Of a stretch of 64,000 bases of DNA, positions 1 through 10,637 are shown piece by piece. A program made the position numbers and the translations under genes. The DNA lies in assembly GCA_911728455.2 (NCBI GenBank), contig OU452230.1, positions 8,602,512 through 8,666,511 of the forward strand, written 5' to 3'. Positions within the stretch are counted from its first letter, which is position 1. Each line of letters begins with the position of its first letter. The DNA comes from Marthasterias glacialis (taxonomy: Eukaryota > Echinodermata > Asteroidea > Forcipulatida > Asteriidae). A model generated the notes under the pieces. It searched no databases. It was not told the DNA's origin and saw nothing but the letters and a program-made list of their open reading frames with translations.

Positions 1-46
1 CACCTTTCGTCCTCTCCTAATGAATGACTAGCCCATATCTACATAC

Positions 47-47
<1 letters not shown>

Positions 48-84
<37 letters not shown>
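48..84. repeat. Poly-T tract
   Basis: Uninterrupted run of 37 T. No element boundary is visible around it. It may be the poly-A tail of a minus-strand retroposed copy, but I cannot identify the body. Confidence 0.95.
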
Positions 85-86
<2 letters not shown>

Positions 87-737
87 CATCACATCGTTCG
101 CTTTTGTCAGATCCCTGATCCACCCATTTGTTTTCCGATCTAACCTCTCCAACTAAAACAAGTGATGGCGAATAAGCGAGGCGAAAGCTCTATTTGGTTT
201 TACTGGTTTAAGCAGAATCGTTATTTCAGATAAACAGTAATATACTCGATTCTGTTCCTTCATGGGCAAAACATCAAAGAGAAGGAAACCTTGTGTAACA
301 ATTATTCTCCACATGATCATTCTAAAACCTCAATGTCATTAGTATCAGTGTCTGCCTTAAAAGTATTTTCTGAATCAGTTATTAAACGAATTTAGGTTGA
401 ACTGCTTAGGATCTTATAACTACATCTGATGGATGAAAGCAAACGATTTAGGATAATTAGGGGAAATGAAACAAACAAAAGTTTGACTCATTCCTGAAGC
501 TCTTTGAGAGGTCGGCAGCACCCCAATATTGGTAATAATTTAGGAAATTACCAAACCCAATCCAAACCCTAAGAAAAACCAAAGCAAATATCTTAGCCAC
601 TATAGACCATCGAGCTTAATTTAAATTCGATTCAGCACATTCTTCAATCAATTTACTTCATATGCAGCTTTTAATGTGTAGATTTTGTCGCAATAAATCA
701 TTAGATACGCTTTGTACAGTGATTCAGTGATTCAGTG

Positions 738-1208
738 GTGATTATTATTATAATATCAATGTACACAAAAGACACATTATCTAATGAAGGCAAAAAAAGT
801 CATAAGAATATGCATAAGAATATTTATCTTTGTCCACGAGGCGTCTAAAGCGCTCTTTTTCTCCCTTTTTTACGAGAGGCGTGTTTGAATTATGAGACAA
901 TTGTTTTTGGTAATAAAGCACCTTGTAAGGGTGGGTGTACAGGGTGTTGTGACACAATCTGCAGCCAACTACGCCAAAACATAGGGGCGAGCCCCTTCTC
1001 TCAATGATAAATGTACTGGGTTCTTTTATGTGCACTACACAACACACGGGACCTTTGGCTTTCCGTCCCATCAGAAGGACACAGCAATAACAGTTATCAG
1101 TGTCTTGCTTAAGGACACCAGTGCCATGTCTGGGACCTGAACCATCCCCTCTGACAACAACAGAGCTTGAGGTCGGTGAGCTAGACCCCTCAGCCTTGAC
1201 ACTCCAAG
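738..1208 (-). repeat. SINE A copy 1 (diverged), tRNA-headed
   Basis: On the minus strand this matches the body of the other SINE A copies: GTGACACAATCTGCAGCC, GGGGCGAGCCCCTTCTCT and TACACAACACACGGGACC. An ATTATTATTATAA run at its low-coordinate end is the 3' tail. The tRNA-like head (about 1140-1208) is decayed. It lies in the 3' flank of AAGAB. Confidence 0.75.
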
Positions 1209-1522
1209 CACAATATAAACACAAGCAAGTGAACAGATACAAATTTACATTCGAAACACATGGCATGCATGGTTGTAGCCTGGATTGGATAAAACCAACA
1301 AACAATTTTGGCTACAGGGAAGTCAAGTTTATACACTTGATTTCTCCACACCAAGAACCCTTTAAAAACTGACTGCAGTTATAAATAAAGCTAGCATAAT
1401 GTGGATATAAGAAATACAATAGAATAAAATACCCTATGCTTGAATCGCTGTTAATTTAGTGCCAAGTCCATTGCAAACACTGTGTGGTTTCTGGCAGTCT
1501 TCATGTGATAAAACAAATATCT

Positions 1523-1686
1523 CAGGCCTGGAATTACATGGATGCCCTGGAGGCCGTGGCCCCTGTCGTCCCTGGTATTGGCGCCTCTTCAAAAGTTACC
1601 ATTAGACTTTTAAGTTTTTTCCAATGCAAGTGCCCTTTGCAAAATGAAAATGGCCTTGCCCTCTCAAAAATGCATTTCCAGGCCCG
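1523..1686. mobile_element. Short inverted-repeat element with CAGGCCTG-like ends
   Basis: Starts CAGGCCTGGAATTACATG and ends ATGCATTTCCAGGCCCGTG, an imperfect terminal inverted repeat. The same end motif recurs at 4301-4457, and related internal sequence (TTGGTGCCCCTTGAA) occurs at 13927-14047. There is no coding capacity. The rest of 1209-2470 holds nothing I recognise. Confidence 0.5.
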
Positions 1687-2470
1687 TGTCTGGACATTAT
1701 ATATAGCGCTTTTATCTGTCCAAATATGCTACTTAAATTGGTCTTAAGATGTGAGAACAGTTTACAAGACGTTTTTGAATGAGACATTTCGTTTCCATAG
1801 AACCTTTAATCCTTTAGAGTCCATTCATTTCTGTATAACTATCACCAAACCCCAGGATATTGCTAATTTTGTTGAGTTATTGACTCAGGATTTTCAGGGA
1901 AAATGTCAGTGAAATTATTAATAAACAGAAATGAACGGTTTGGTTTTAAGCATTGTAGATTCTATGTTAACATGGGAAACATTGTAAAATGTCAATCCGG
2001 GACATTACCTTTTTCTCTGACCCTCCTGTTTTATCAAAGGTAGGTCAAATATTGTGGCCGTTTGTGGCTGCTGGGCATTTTGGTTCAAGCCGCTTGTGAC
2101 CACTTTGGTCTATAAAAGGTTAAGGGGTTAAAGTGCTGTAAATTTACACACAATCCTTAACTTTGAGATGAAGTCATTGTGTCCACCATATACAAAAAAA
2201 AAACAATTCCAAAACTCTCATCCCACTTTAAATAAAAACATCCGGCTGAAAATAAAAAATCTAAAACTGCATCTTATGCAGCCATTTTAAACATTTAGTA
2301 TGTACAGTACACGAAGGATGGGGTATGTTACTGTATTAAAGGAATAACAGTACGAATAATTTGATAAAAATATAAAACGATAACAAAAAAAGGATATATG
2401 AATGAAAATAGTACAGGGTTTATGTAATGATTGCATCAGGGACAAAAAAATAGTACACAAACGTTTTGAT

Positions 2471-2668
2471 TTTTTACCCTTGCATCGATGTGTGACAGGC
2501 ACTGTAATAACCCATAGCACTGTAATAACCCAATCTTACTTTGCACAGCACATTTTAGGCAAAGGCGCTGTTAGACGCACACTGTGTCTTTACATGCAAT
2601 GTGACTCCCAAAATGGCAGACAATTAGCAGGCAGTAGCCGCATGTGACGTCAGTGCGAGGGGGTCAAA
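2471..2668. repeat. Interspersed repeat with TGACTCCCAAAATGG end motif (copy 1)
   Basis: Contains CACATTTTAGGCAAAGGCGC, TTTACATGCAATGTGACTCC and AGCAGGCAGTAGCCGCATGTG. Related copies lie at 6371-6745, 18650-18800, 19410-19500 and 38650-38835. The better copies start with TTTTGGGAGTCAATG and contain TTTGACTCCCAAAATG, so the core is an inverted repeat. It is noncoding. Confidence 0.55.
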
Positions 2669-2850
2669 ACTCGGTGCTTTTCCGAGTCCTGACAGCGAAA
2701 CAAAATAGTCCTCAGTCCAACGGAATATAAAACAAACAAAAAAAGCAGTTGGATTTTGCAGGGTTGGAATGGCTAGAATTAAAAGGTTAGCCTTCAGACT
2801 GAAAATCGTTTATACTTTTCTTTTCAAAATCATTCCTAATCATTGCACCT

Positions 2851-5800
2851 TTATTCTGTACCTCCTAGTCCATCCACCTCCTCCTCATCCCCTCCTAGGG
2901 CCCTCCAGAAGGCCACAGCGACCTGCTCGGCATACTTCTTCCTGTCATCACCTGACATGGCTGACGCTCTCTCTGAGAAATTAAACCGAAACTTCACCAT
3001 AAACATTTGACATGAAGAAAATTGATTGTGCTTTTATTAACGAGTTCAACACTAATCCTATGGGAGACTTTTGGGTGCCATCGGTTAGCAGCATAGTTAC
3101 CAGGTAAATCCAGATAAAAACCAGGTAAAAAAGCAGATTTTGACATGTAAGCCTTTAACCTACAAAAATATGATGTGACCTTTCATTCATTCATTCCGAA
3201 GCTTTTAAAACAAGGACAATTCTTAGTTGCATGCTTTTGTCTTGAAGTAAACGTTCAGGTGGACATTTCCAATTCATATTTGGGTGATTGAAAAGCATGT
3301 GCTCGGACTCTTGCTCATAGATTGTGGAATTCATAACGGTGCCATTTTGTTGTGCGTGGATGTTGGAGCTCTCATCATATAATATAAGATTAAAACCTCC
3401 TAACGTGGGACCTTTGTAAACAACCCTAATCCGCAGGACCTGTCCACGAAAAAATAGGCACACCCAATTAGTGTCCACTTGACGCTACACATGTAAACTG
3501 TTGTCAGAGATCAAAAGATAACCCTCTACTACAGCCCATTCATTCAACAGATGGTTCCATTTAACTCTGTGTGGCCCGAGACTTGGCGAGGTCACTTGCA
3601 AAATTTTGTATACAACAGATGCTAATCGGATTTTTGTACCAAGCTATGGGAGCATGGAAGCAAAGCAGATTTTGGCAGCCCCTCCTGACCAAGTCAGCGA
3701 CCCCAGTTGATTGACACCCCTTCTAGGATTTGTGGAATGATCTAGCTTTAGGATGTAATGAAGTATGACGTAGCCGTTTTTTTCTTCCACGGGGGTGCCG
3801 TTATGTTTTCATTGTATGTGGCAAGTTTCCAAGGTCACATCCCTCCCTAGAGGGAAGAACCTTCAAGAGTTCCTCTGATTTTGCTCACCTTTCATGGCGG
3901 CCATTTTTGAGAACAATTCCTCAAACGATTCACCCCCTGGATCCTCGCTACCAATTGCTCTGAAAAGTTGCATATCATCGTTCAGAAGATTGTCTGCAAA
4001 GGAGAGTAAGGAAACACATGCAAGAGTGAGACATGGCATGGAGTACTTGTCATCCGCTGATAGATCAGTGAAGACCCTATAAGAAAGTTGGGGAACATTT
4101 TTGGTAGTGGGTAAGTGAACCTCAGAGGTATTCCAAGAGCATGTTTGGGAGCATGGGTCAGACTGACTGGTATCGTGGGTGCAATTCTGGTGGGTTCCAA
4201 AGGGGTGCATGTTTGGTGAAGGTGTCGCCTTCACTAGGCGCGATGGATGTTTGAGATGCATAATGGAGAAGCCTTAAGTGGTAAAGTGGGGTGCACTTTG
4301 CAGGCCTGATACTTCACGGAGGTAATGGAGGCCCCTGGTCATTGCCTTGGTGCCCCTTGAAATGTTCCAATAGAAATTTAAAATGTCCTCATAGAGGTGC
4401 CCTTTATCAAGAAGAAAATGCCTTGGTGCCCTTGCCCTTACGATGCAATCAGGCCTGACTTTGGAAGGGGTTGGTGTCACTTTAGGATGGTGGACTTCCG
4501 GATGCATGGGTGCTGCACAGAGGAAGGAAGGCTGACTTTTTGTTTAAAAAAAAAAGACAAAAAGGCTGGACAGATTTTAAGTTTTGAGGTGAGTCCAAAA
4601 GGTTGATAATAGAGAACTATGCTTCTGAGTATTTGAGGCTGTGTCTGAATTGATGGATTCGGCAGTGGCTATGGATTGCTGAAAAGGCCTATTGTTCAAC
4701 ATTGTCGCTGTGGATTGCGGCAATAGCCATAGCCGAAGCCGCTTGATTCGGACATGGCCAAAGTCTTGATATAAAACCTGCAGACATACCTATTCTATCA
4801 TGTGTTGAAGCCTTCCCTTTTCCCTTTTCCTTCCCATTCTCCGCAGCTGGAGTAGACCCCGCAGCAGCTGTTGATTTATTCACATCGTCTGTATCCTCAA
4901 CAGGATTTGATACACCGCAAGAAGCTGCAGCATCCAGTCCATTCTGAGATGACGTTACAGTCTCTGCAGTGTTGACTTCGAATGAAGTTGTCTCGGTATT
5001 TATACGGAACTGTGTGTTGGCAGACTCCCCCGGATGTACATCGGAGTCTGGTAAAGAGTTTAGTGTATCACTGAGTGAAGATTCGTCATCAGAAACTTGT
5101 CTATTCCCTGCCAGCATTTCAGATTGTAACAGACCAAAGATTCCTCTGCTTTCTATCATAAAAGAAATAAAATAAAAAATGGAAAAAGCATCAATCTCAT
5201 AACAGGGACATCGGACATTGCTGATAAAAATTACCAAAGTTTTATATGAAACACAAGGGTGAGAGCTTAGAAACGTGAAACCACACTATTCTATGATACA
5301 GCTGCAAGTTTTTTTCAGCATTAATATTTTCCAAATCCTACTCATACGATACATGAAACTAATCCAACTAACCTTGGGTGAGTCCACAGAAAGCAGGAAA
5401 GATAAAGCATTAATTTCATATTACAGGGTCGAGGGACATTGCTGATAACACTGATCAACATTTTTACATGAAACACTAGAGTGGAAACATAGAAACTTTA
5501 AACCAAATGCTTTTTTGCTCTATTGGCGTGTCGTGGCCGAGCGGATCACAACACCGGACTCAAGCTCTGGTGTTTCTGATCAGCAGAGTGTGGGTTCGAG
5601 TCCCGGTTGTGACACTTGTGTCCTTAAGCAAGACACTTAACCATTATTGCTGTGTCCTTTGGATGGGACGTAAGGCCATAGGTCCCGTGTGTTGTGTAAT
5701 GCACGTAAAAGAAACCAGTGCACTTATCGCAAAGAGAAGGGGTTTGCCACAGTGTTTCTGGTTTGATCGGCTGCAGATTGCGTCACAGCACCTTGTAAAC

Positions 5801-8800
5801 CGTTGCATGGTGCTATGTAAAGGAACAGGTTTCATACTTCAAACTGTATCTCAACATACCTTGCAGGAAAAAATACTGAGCGCTTTGAGATGCCCATCGG
5901 GTGTGATAAAGCGCTATATGAGAACTGTGTATTATTATTATTATTATTATCATTATTATTTAGTGCAGCTGCAAATTTCTCCATCTTTTACAATATTTTT
6001 CACAACACACCCAAATAACTTTTGGGTGAGTCAACATAATCAGCTGTCTCATTTTCAATGACACAAGATGTACTCACCTTTCAACTCCAAGTTGGACCAT
6101 GTGTGAGCATGGAGGGATGAGATGATTCGTTTCATTCCAGTGATGTCATCTGTAAACAACAACATCAACAAGATGATAAAAATAAGGATCCACTTGCCAT
6201 TTCTTAGAGACCTTTCATTTCTGTAAAATCATCACCACACACCAAGACTTACAGAGATAATTTCCCAGTTTGTTTGTTTATTTAGTTTGATCATACATTC
6301 ATATACAGTTTGGTAAACCTAAACACAATATCAATTGACCCAAATCACCTTAAATAATCATCACAATGATCTTGGTTGCACCATTTTGGGAGTCAATGTC
6401 CCTGTGTGATATACAGTGTAGTGTGCATTTTAGACGACGCTGCATTTACATGCTTCCCACATAATTGGTAGGTGCAATTTGACTCCCAAAATGACTAGTA
6501 TGGCAGACAGCAGCCACACGTGAGGTTGGTGCAAGGGCAGTGACAGAACCAGACATTTTCATTGGGGAGTGGGGGGGGGGGGGAAGCGGGGACAAAGACA
6601 TAACTTGGGGGAAATTTAATGTACCGAACCATGTACATTTGTTTTTTTACCTCATTTGGGGGGCAAGGGGGAGGGTTCTGAGCGGGTGGGCTCAGGGCCC
6701 TCCCCCCACCCTGGTTACGCTACTGTGCAAGGGGTCAAAACAAGGTAGTAAAAGATGAAAAACAACACAAAATACAGTATGAATTGGGTTGTCATCCAGT
6801 GTCCTTTTGTAGTAGGAACACCCAGTAAAAAGTGTCTGGAGAAAAACTGTGACTGTATTTCACTTTTGGATATCTTGATGTGCACAAATCAAAGAAAGTT
6901 TAAGCAAAGACAAATTAGAAGGACGCTATTTACATTCATCTTCGTCTTCATCGGCGTCTTCTTCAGCTGGCTCCAACTCTACCAACTCAAAAGAGTTGTC
7001 CAAACACCAAAGCTGAGCTTGGTGTCTAGAGATCTCTGTCAGAACAAAACAAAGCAAATGAAATCACCACTAAAGGGAAATGATGAGAAAGTTAAAAAGG
7101 AAAGGAAGAATTCTACAGATCAAATTTGTTATGTGCGATAAAAGTCGACTTTATGCAGTGGTGGATCCGAAGGAAGGTGAATCCGTTGTGGAAGGTTGTA
7201 ATCCCATACCCCTCCCCGCCCCCCCCCTCCTCATGCCTGCTTATGCCTACATCATACATGATGGCAAGCTGGATTAATGACTTGCTACCACACATCATCC
7301 CCCTTGTCTTTTTAAGGGTGAATGCGTTCTTACCTGCGTTTGCTGTGAACTGCTGGCAAGCAAGTATCTGAGTGGATGGCGAGAGTTGGTTGATGAAGGG
7401 CATCCATTGTTTAACCGACTCAAAACTGCTCATCTGGTGGTTGAAAACAAATAACAAATTATTAAAGGAATTCTTTATTTATATTTTTTGCTTCTTGGAA
7501 GACTTCTGAATACATGGTTTGAGCTAGAGGGTTTTTGTACACACCAGTCCTTCATTTTAAGAAATACTAGGAGAGCTAAACTGATCTCCTTAAATTATTA
7601 AGGAGAGCTCTGTGCACTCCTCAGAACCAAGCTTCACACAGTGTAAAAAGTGAAACTAAATCACGATTTTGTAAAAACTGACTATTCGTGGTGTTCAATT
7701 TAAGCCTGTCTGTACCTCTAATGATTCAAACGCATGTACCCGATTGCGGAATTGGATCGATGGACTGTTATTTTTGTTATAATGGTCAGAGCAACTCAAC
7801 ATGACATGGGTAGTTTTTTTCCTTTTCCAAAATGTTTTAAAGTCTACTTTTAACTTTAAAGAATGCTATTTTTCGTAGTCCTCAGACAAGGTTCAGGAGA
7901 GCAGAAGAGTCCTTAAAAATGATGGCTGGACACCCCCTGTAAAAAACTTCCTTGCCCTTCCAAGAACAAATTATCAGGCCAGGAAGTGAAACAATTGGGG
8001 ACTCAGGAGTGAGGCTCTGGGTTTCCGTTACACCGCAAAATTAATACAATGCATCTGCTTTTCAGATTCAATGGAATGCATTCTGCATACACTTTATCCT
8101 GCATAAGGATCAATAATGATCGGGAGGGGGTGGTAGGGTTGATGTCACAAGATACCTTGTCATCAAATACGATGATGACCGCTTCAAGCCTCTCAGCAAA
8201 CTCGGCATCTCCGATAGTCTTTGTTGGCGTGCTGCACAGCTGTACGTTCGCCGTGTAGTATTTATTTTCTATGGACCAGGGGTATCCAACGATGCCATCC
8301 GTGATTTGCTGCTCTGGAGGGAGTTCATCCTGTCCAAGTATTTCTGTGAAATGAAAAGATAGTTCAATGGTGTAATATTTGAACAATGAGGTTGATTTTC
8401 ATTTCAACCATTGTATAGCTAACAAAACATTGAAGAAAAATAACAGAAGGGTGTCCACACGTTGGTGATATAACCAGCATTGTCTGTTACGCTTTTTTTA
8501 AATTATTTTTTTCATAAAATTCACTTGCTGATGTTTCAGGTGCTCTGGGAGATTCTTTCACAAAACACGATTTACATTTTCTATGAACAATAAACCACTT
8601 CAGCACCCCTCTCTCTAATTGCCCCTCCCAAAACCCAAAACGTCATGTGCCACGGGCCCCAACGTACATAGTAAGAAGACCGTTGAGGAAGGAACGCAGA
8701 ACACACTGAGAAAATCATTAATCGATGATCGAATAGTTTATGACTACAAGTTCAGACATGCAACTTTGTAATTTCAAAATATTGGAAATGGCCGACCACA

Positions 8801-10360
8801 AAACACTTTCCACAGTGTTTTGAAGTTTTCTGTGGTAATATTTTATTTACAAAAATGAACGGAGAAAATGTGATCAGCTGTAAAGTTGCATGCCTGCTGC
8901 ATGCTTTCACAAAGGTTTCTGTATCAGCGAACTGTTTACATGTCTTTTGACATGGAACAAAACAGTCGTTGATAAGACACATGTACAAAAATCATGAATA
9001 AACAGTGACAGGCTGCATGGTTTTAGTCAACAAAACGTCGATTTGGAGGACAGAAAATGATTGTGAGTACAATTAAATGCCTGTTTACTGTTATTTCATA
9101 TTTGAATCTTGAGAAGCCAGCAGGCGATTTTCCAGCTATTTTGTCATGTCTAGATTGTTGTCATTTTGAGCGGGAGATAGTAGAAAATTGCCTGTTCGTT
9201 AAACAACTCAAGGTCTCCCTCAGGCACTAGTAGTACGACCGATGAAGTCAAAAGGAGTACAGTCAACTCTTGTTAATACGAGGTCCACCGGACTGGCCCG
9301 TTTTTCTCGTATTAACCGAACCTCGTATTATGACATAATGGACGCACGTGTATAAATGCACCCGTACTGCAATGGACACTGCATAACTGTGATCATATAC
9401 ATGTGCATGTACCATACAAACACACAACATTTGGCACTAATAAAACTATTTTGATTGAATTAATTTATTTTGAGAGTAAATTTATAAAAACACGACTGAA
9501 AAAACGCATATGACTTTAACTTGCCGTTCTTGGTAGCCAAGTTTCAGTCGCAACAGCCAACATGACAGGTTGAATGTTGATTTTCATTGGTTTTCACACT
9601 TTATTAAGGTCATTGTAATGCTAGATGGCGCATTGCTAAGGCGGGATACCAGCGAAATCTTACTATTGCAATATACGGTCTGGCGGCCATCTCTCATCAA
9701 CGTTGTACCACCATTGAATAGACTGGTACCACTGCCAACGCTCAATGAGCAACTCTATTGATCATGACCAACGGAGCGGTAGCACATGCTTTTGAAAGGC
9801 TGGACATCTATTTTTTCACCTTGATGAAGGTAAACTATTGATGCCCAACAATTCATTCCCCACACTCGTTATAAAAGTAAGACAAACAATACATTTGCTC
9901 GTTACAGGGCCGCAGAAATACCTTGTTTTATCCGTGCTCTCGTTATGATCGTGCTCGTATCATCCGTATTTAAATGCATTAAAACACGCGCGGGGCAGTT
10001 CGGGACTGGCAAAATACCTTGTATAAACCCGAACCTCGTAACATCCGAGCTCGTATTAACAAGAGTCGACTGTATAGGCATAGCGCCCCAGTCATGCCAG
10101 TTTAACTGCACTACTGACAGTAGTACTGCCACTTCATGGGACGGCCGGGTCTAGTTACGTTAGTTTCACACCAATTCTGCCCTACAACAATACATCGCGT
10201 ACTGCATGCTTCACATATCTAAACTAACATACATAACATACGTTAACAAATATAGCTTAAATTAATTTGAAAACCAGTGGCAGTAGTAAAACTTACGTGA
10301 AATAATCACAGAGGGATCCAATGAACAGCAACTCGCAACCAGAGCACAGGGCGCCGCCAT
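2851..10360 (-). CDS. AAGAB: Alpha- and gamma-adaptin-binding protein p34 (AAGAB), 8 coding exons
   Basis: Cytosolic chaperone that binds alpha- and gamma-adaptin and supports assembly of the AP-2 and AP-1 clathrin adaptors (family knowledge). Coding exons on the minus strand: 10360-10297, 8343-8156, 7433-7334, 7035-6934, 6149-6078, 5152-4790, 3993-3889, 2972-2851. All junctions are GT-AG, phases agree, and 1116 nt give 371 residues plus TAA. The start ATG has A at -3 and G at +4 and opens with MAAPCALVASCCS, very close to the vertebrate N terminus. Diagnostic blocks are YPWSIENKYYTANVQLC (small-GTPase-like pseudo-G domain), WCLDNSFELVELEP, MKRIISSLHAHTWSNL, and the C-terminal ESFEELFSKMAAMK and AFWRALGGDEEEVDGL, which include the dimerisation helix. 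Exon 6 (residues about 176-297) encodes a Ser/Thr/Glu-rich linker longer than in the human protein (about 315 residues in total). The gene is head-to-head with the zinc-finger gene starting at 10638. Confidence 0.95.
4301..4457. mobile_element. Short CAGGCCTGAT inverted-repeat element with 6-bp direct repeat, in AAGAB intron 6
   Basis: Begins CAGGCCTGATAC and ends GCAATCAGGCCTG, so the ends are inverted repeats of about 10 bp. ACTTTG sits directly on both outer sides (4295-4300 and 4458-4463), a plausible target-site duplication. It is 157 bp with no coding capacity, and related to 1523-1686 and 13927-14047. Confidence 0.55.
4637..4759. mobile_element. GGCC..GTCCGAAT inverted-repeat element (copy 1)
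   Basis: Ends GGCTGTGTCTGAATTGATGG and CTTGATTCGGACATGGCC form a long terminal inverted repeat, with a second inverted pair GGCTATGG / CCATAGCC inside. Related copies lie at 21360-21493, 31473-31622 and 46147-46274. The copy ends 30 bases from the donor of AAGAB exon 6. Confidence 0.55.
4790..5152 (-). CDS. AAGAB: AAGAB exon 6, acidic low-complexity linker
   Basis: Exon of 363 nt (residues about 176-297) between the pseudo-G domain and the conserved C-terminal helix. It reads ESRGIFGLLQSEMLAG and continues as a Ser/Asp/Thr/Asn-rich stretch with a Lys-Gly cluster (GKEKGKGKAS) before the donor at 4789. The acceptor is preceded by TTTTATGATAG. Phase 1 in and phase 1 out fit both neighbours. The linker is poorly conserved in this family, and its length here accounts for most of the extra size relative to human AAGAB. 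Confidence 0.88.
5524..5961 (+). repeat. SINE A copy 2, full length, tRNA-headed
   Basis: The 5' end is a tRNA-like promoter with A box TGGCCGAGCGG (5534-5544) and B box GGTTCGAGTCC (5593-5603), as in class II (Leu/Ser) tRNAs. It is followed by a 300-bp body (AGCAAGACACTTAACCATTA, CACAGCACCTTGTAAACCG, GGTGTGATAAAGCGCTATAT) and an ATTATTATT tail. It is retroposed, noncoding and inside AAGAB intron 5; the 184-codon ORF across it is fortuitous. Confidence 0.88.
6371..6745. repeat. TTTTGGGAGTC repeat (copy 2) split by a hAT-like insertion
   Basis: Left part 6371-6537 contains CATTTTGGGAGTCAATG and TTTGACTCCCAAAATG. The consensus continues after 6733 as AAGGGGTCAAAAC, matching the end of copy 1 (GAGGGGGTCAAAAC). 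The interruption is the 188-bp element at 6538-6725. Confidence 0.6.
6538..6725. mobile_element. Non-autonomous hAT-like MITE with perfect 8-bp TSD
   Basis: Starts CAGTGACAGAACCAG and ends CTGGTTACGCTACTG, the CAGTG...CACTG-type ends common in hAT derivatives. The octamer TGCAAGGG occurs at 6530-6537 and again at 6726-6733. The interior is G/C-run-rich and noncoding. Confidence 0.7.
7434..9259. other. AAGAB introns without recognisable elements
   Basis: Apart from exon 2 (8156-8343), I see no repeat copies, RNA genes or coding segments in 7434-9259. An AGGAGAGCT / AGCTCTCCT inverted pair around 7570-7610 is the only local structure noted. Confidence 0.5.
9260..10072. mobile_element. pogo/Tigger-like non-autonomous element in AAGAB intron 1
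   Basis: The ends CAGTCAACTCTTGTTAATAC and GTATTAACAAGAGTCGACTG are inverted repeats with one mismatch over 20 bp. They are flanked by TA on both sides (9258-9259, 10073-10074), the target duplication of Tc1/mariner/pogo elements. A subterminal TCGTATTA motif recurs at both ends (CTCGTATTAACC near 9306). It is 813 bp with no transposase reading frame. Confidence 0.75.
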
Positions 10361-10637
10361 CTTTAAAGGTACCCAGTAGCCTTTGCGCTACAACAAAAGT
10401 TCATTGACTGCACCCAGCTGCCCCACTTTTGCTTTAGGTGTGGATCTTTTGCTCATTTATCCCATTAAAAATTTAACAAACACTGAGGTTAAAAGTTATA
10501 ATTTTGACACACTTTTAACACAAATGACAGCTATGATTATTATTATTCTTTAATTTAATTACTATATTTAAATTTGTTAAGTGCATAAACATTAGCCTGT
10601 TATAATATTCTTACCTGTTGATAAATGGTACAACCTA
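10361..10637. promoter_or_regulatory. Probable bidirectional promoter between AAGAB and the CCCH-RWD-CHY gene
   Basis: Only 277 bases separate the AAGAB start codon (minus, 10360) from the inferred start codon of the plus-strand zinc-finger gene (10638). The gap must therefore hold both 5' ends unless the plus-strand gene has a further upstream exon. I see no strong TATA box at a fixed distance. The AAGAB-proximal half is more GC-rich (TTTGCGCTACAAC and CACCCAGCTGCCCC at about 10383-10423), and the other half is AT-rich with an ATTATTATTATT run near 10540. The promoter call rests on geometry, not on identified motifs. Confidence 0.45.

Noticed and set aside
781..1305. 174-codon minus-strand ORF
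   Set aside because: It reads across SINE A copy 1 and its flank; related SINE A copies at 5524, 22909 and 50418 give similar peptides. No independent coding evidence.
5524..5612. Possible tRNA-Leu/Ser gene
   Set aside because: A/B boxes belong to the head of SINE A, repeated at 22909 and 50418 with the same 3' body. It is a retroposon head.
5507..6061. 184-codon plus-strand ORF
   Set aside because: Translation of SINE A copy 2, including its ATT tail (a YYYYYYY run).
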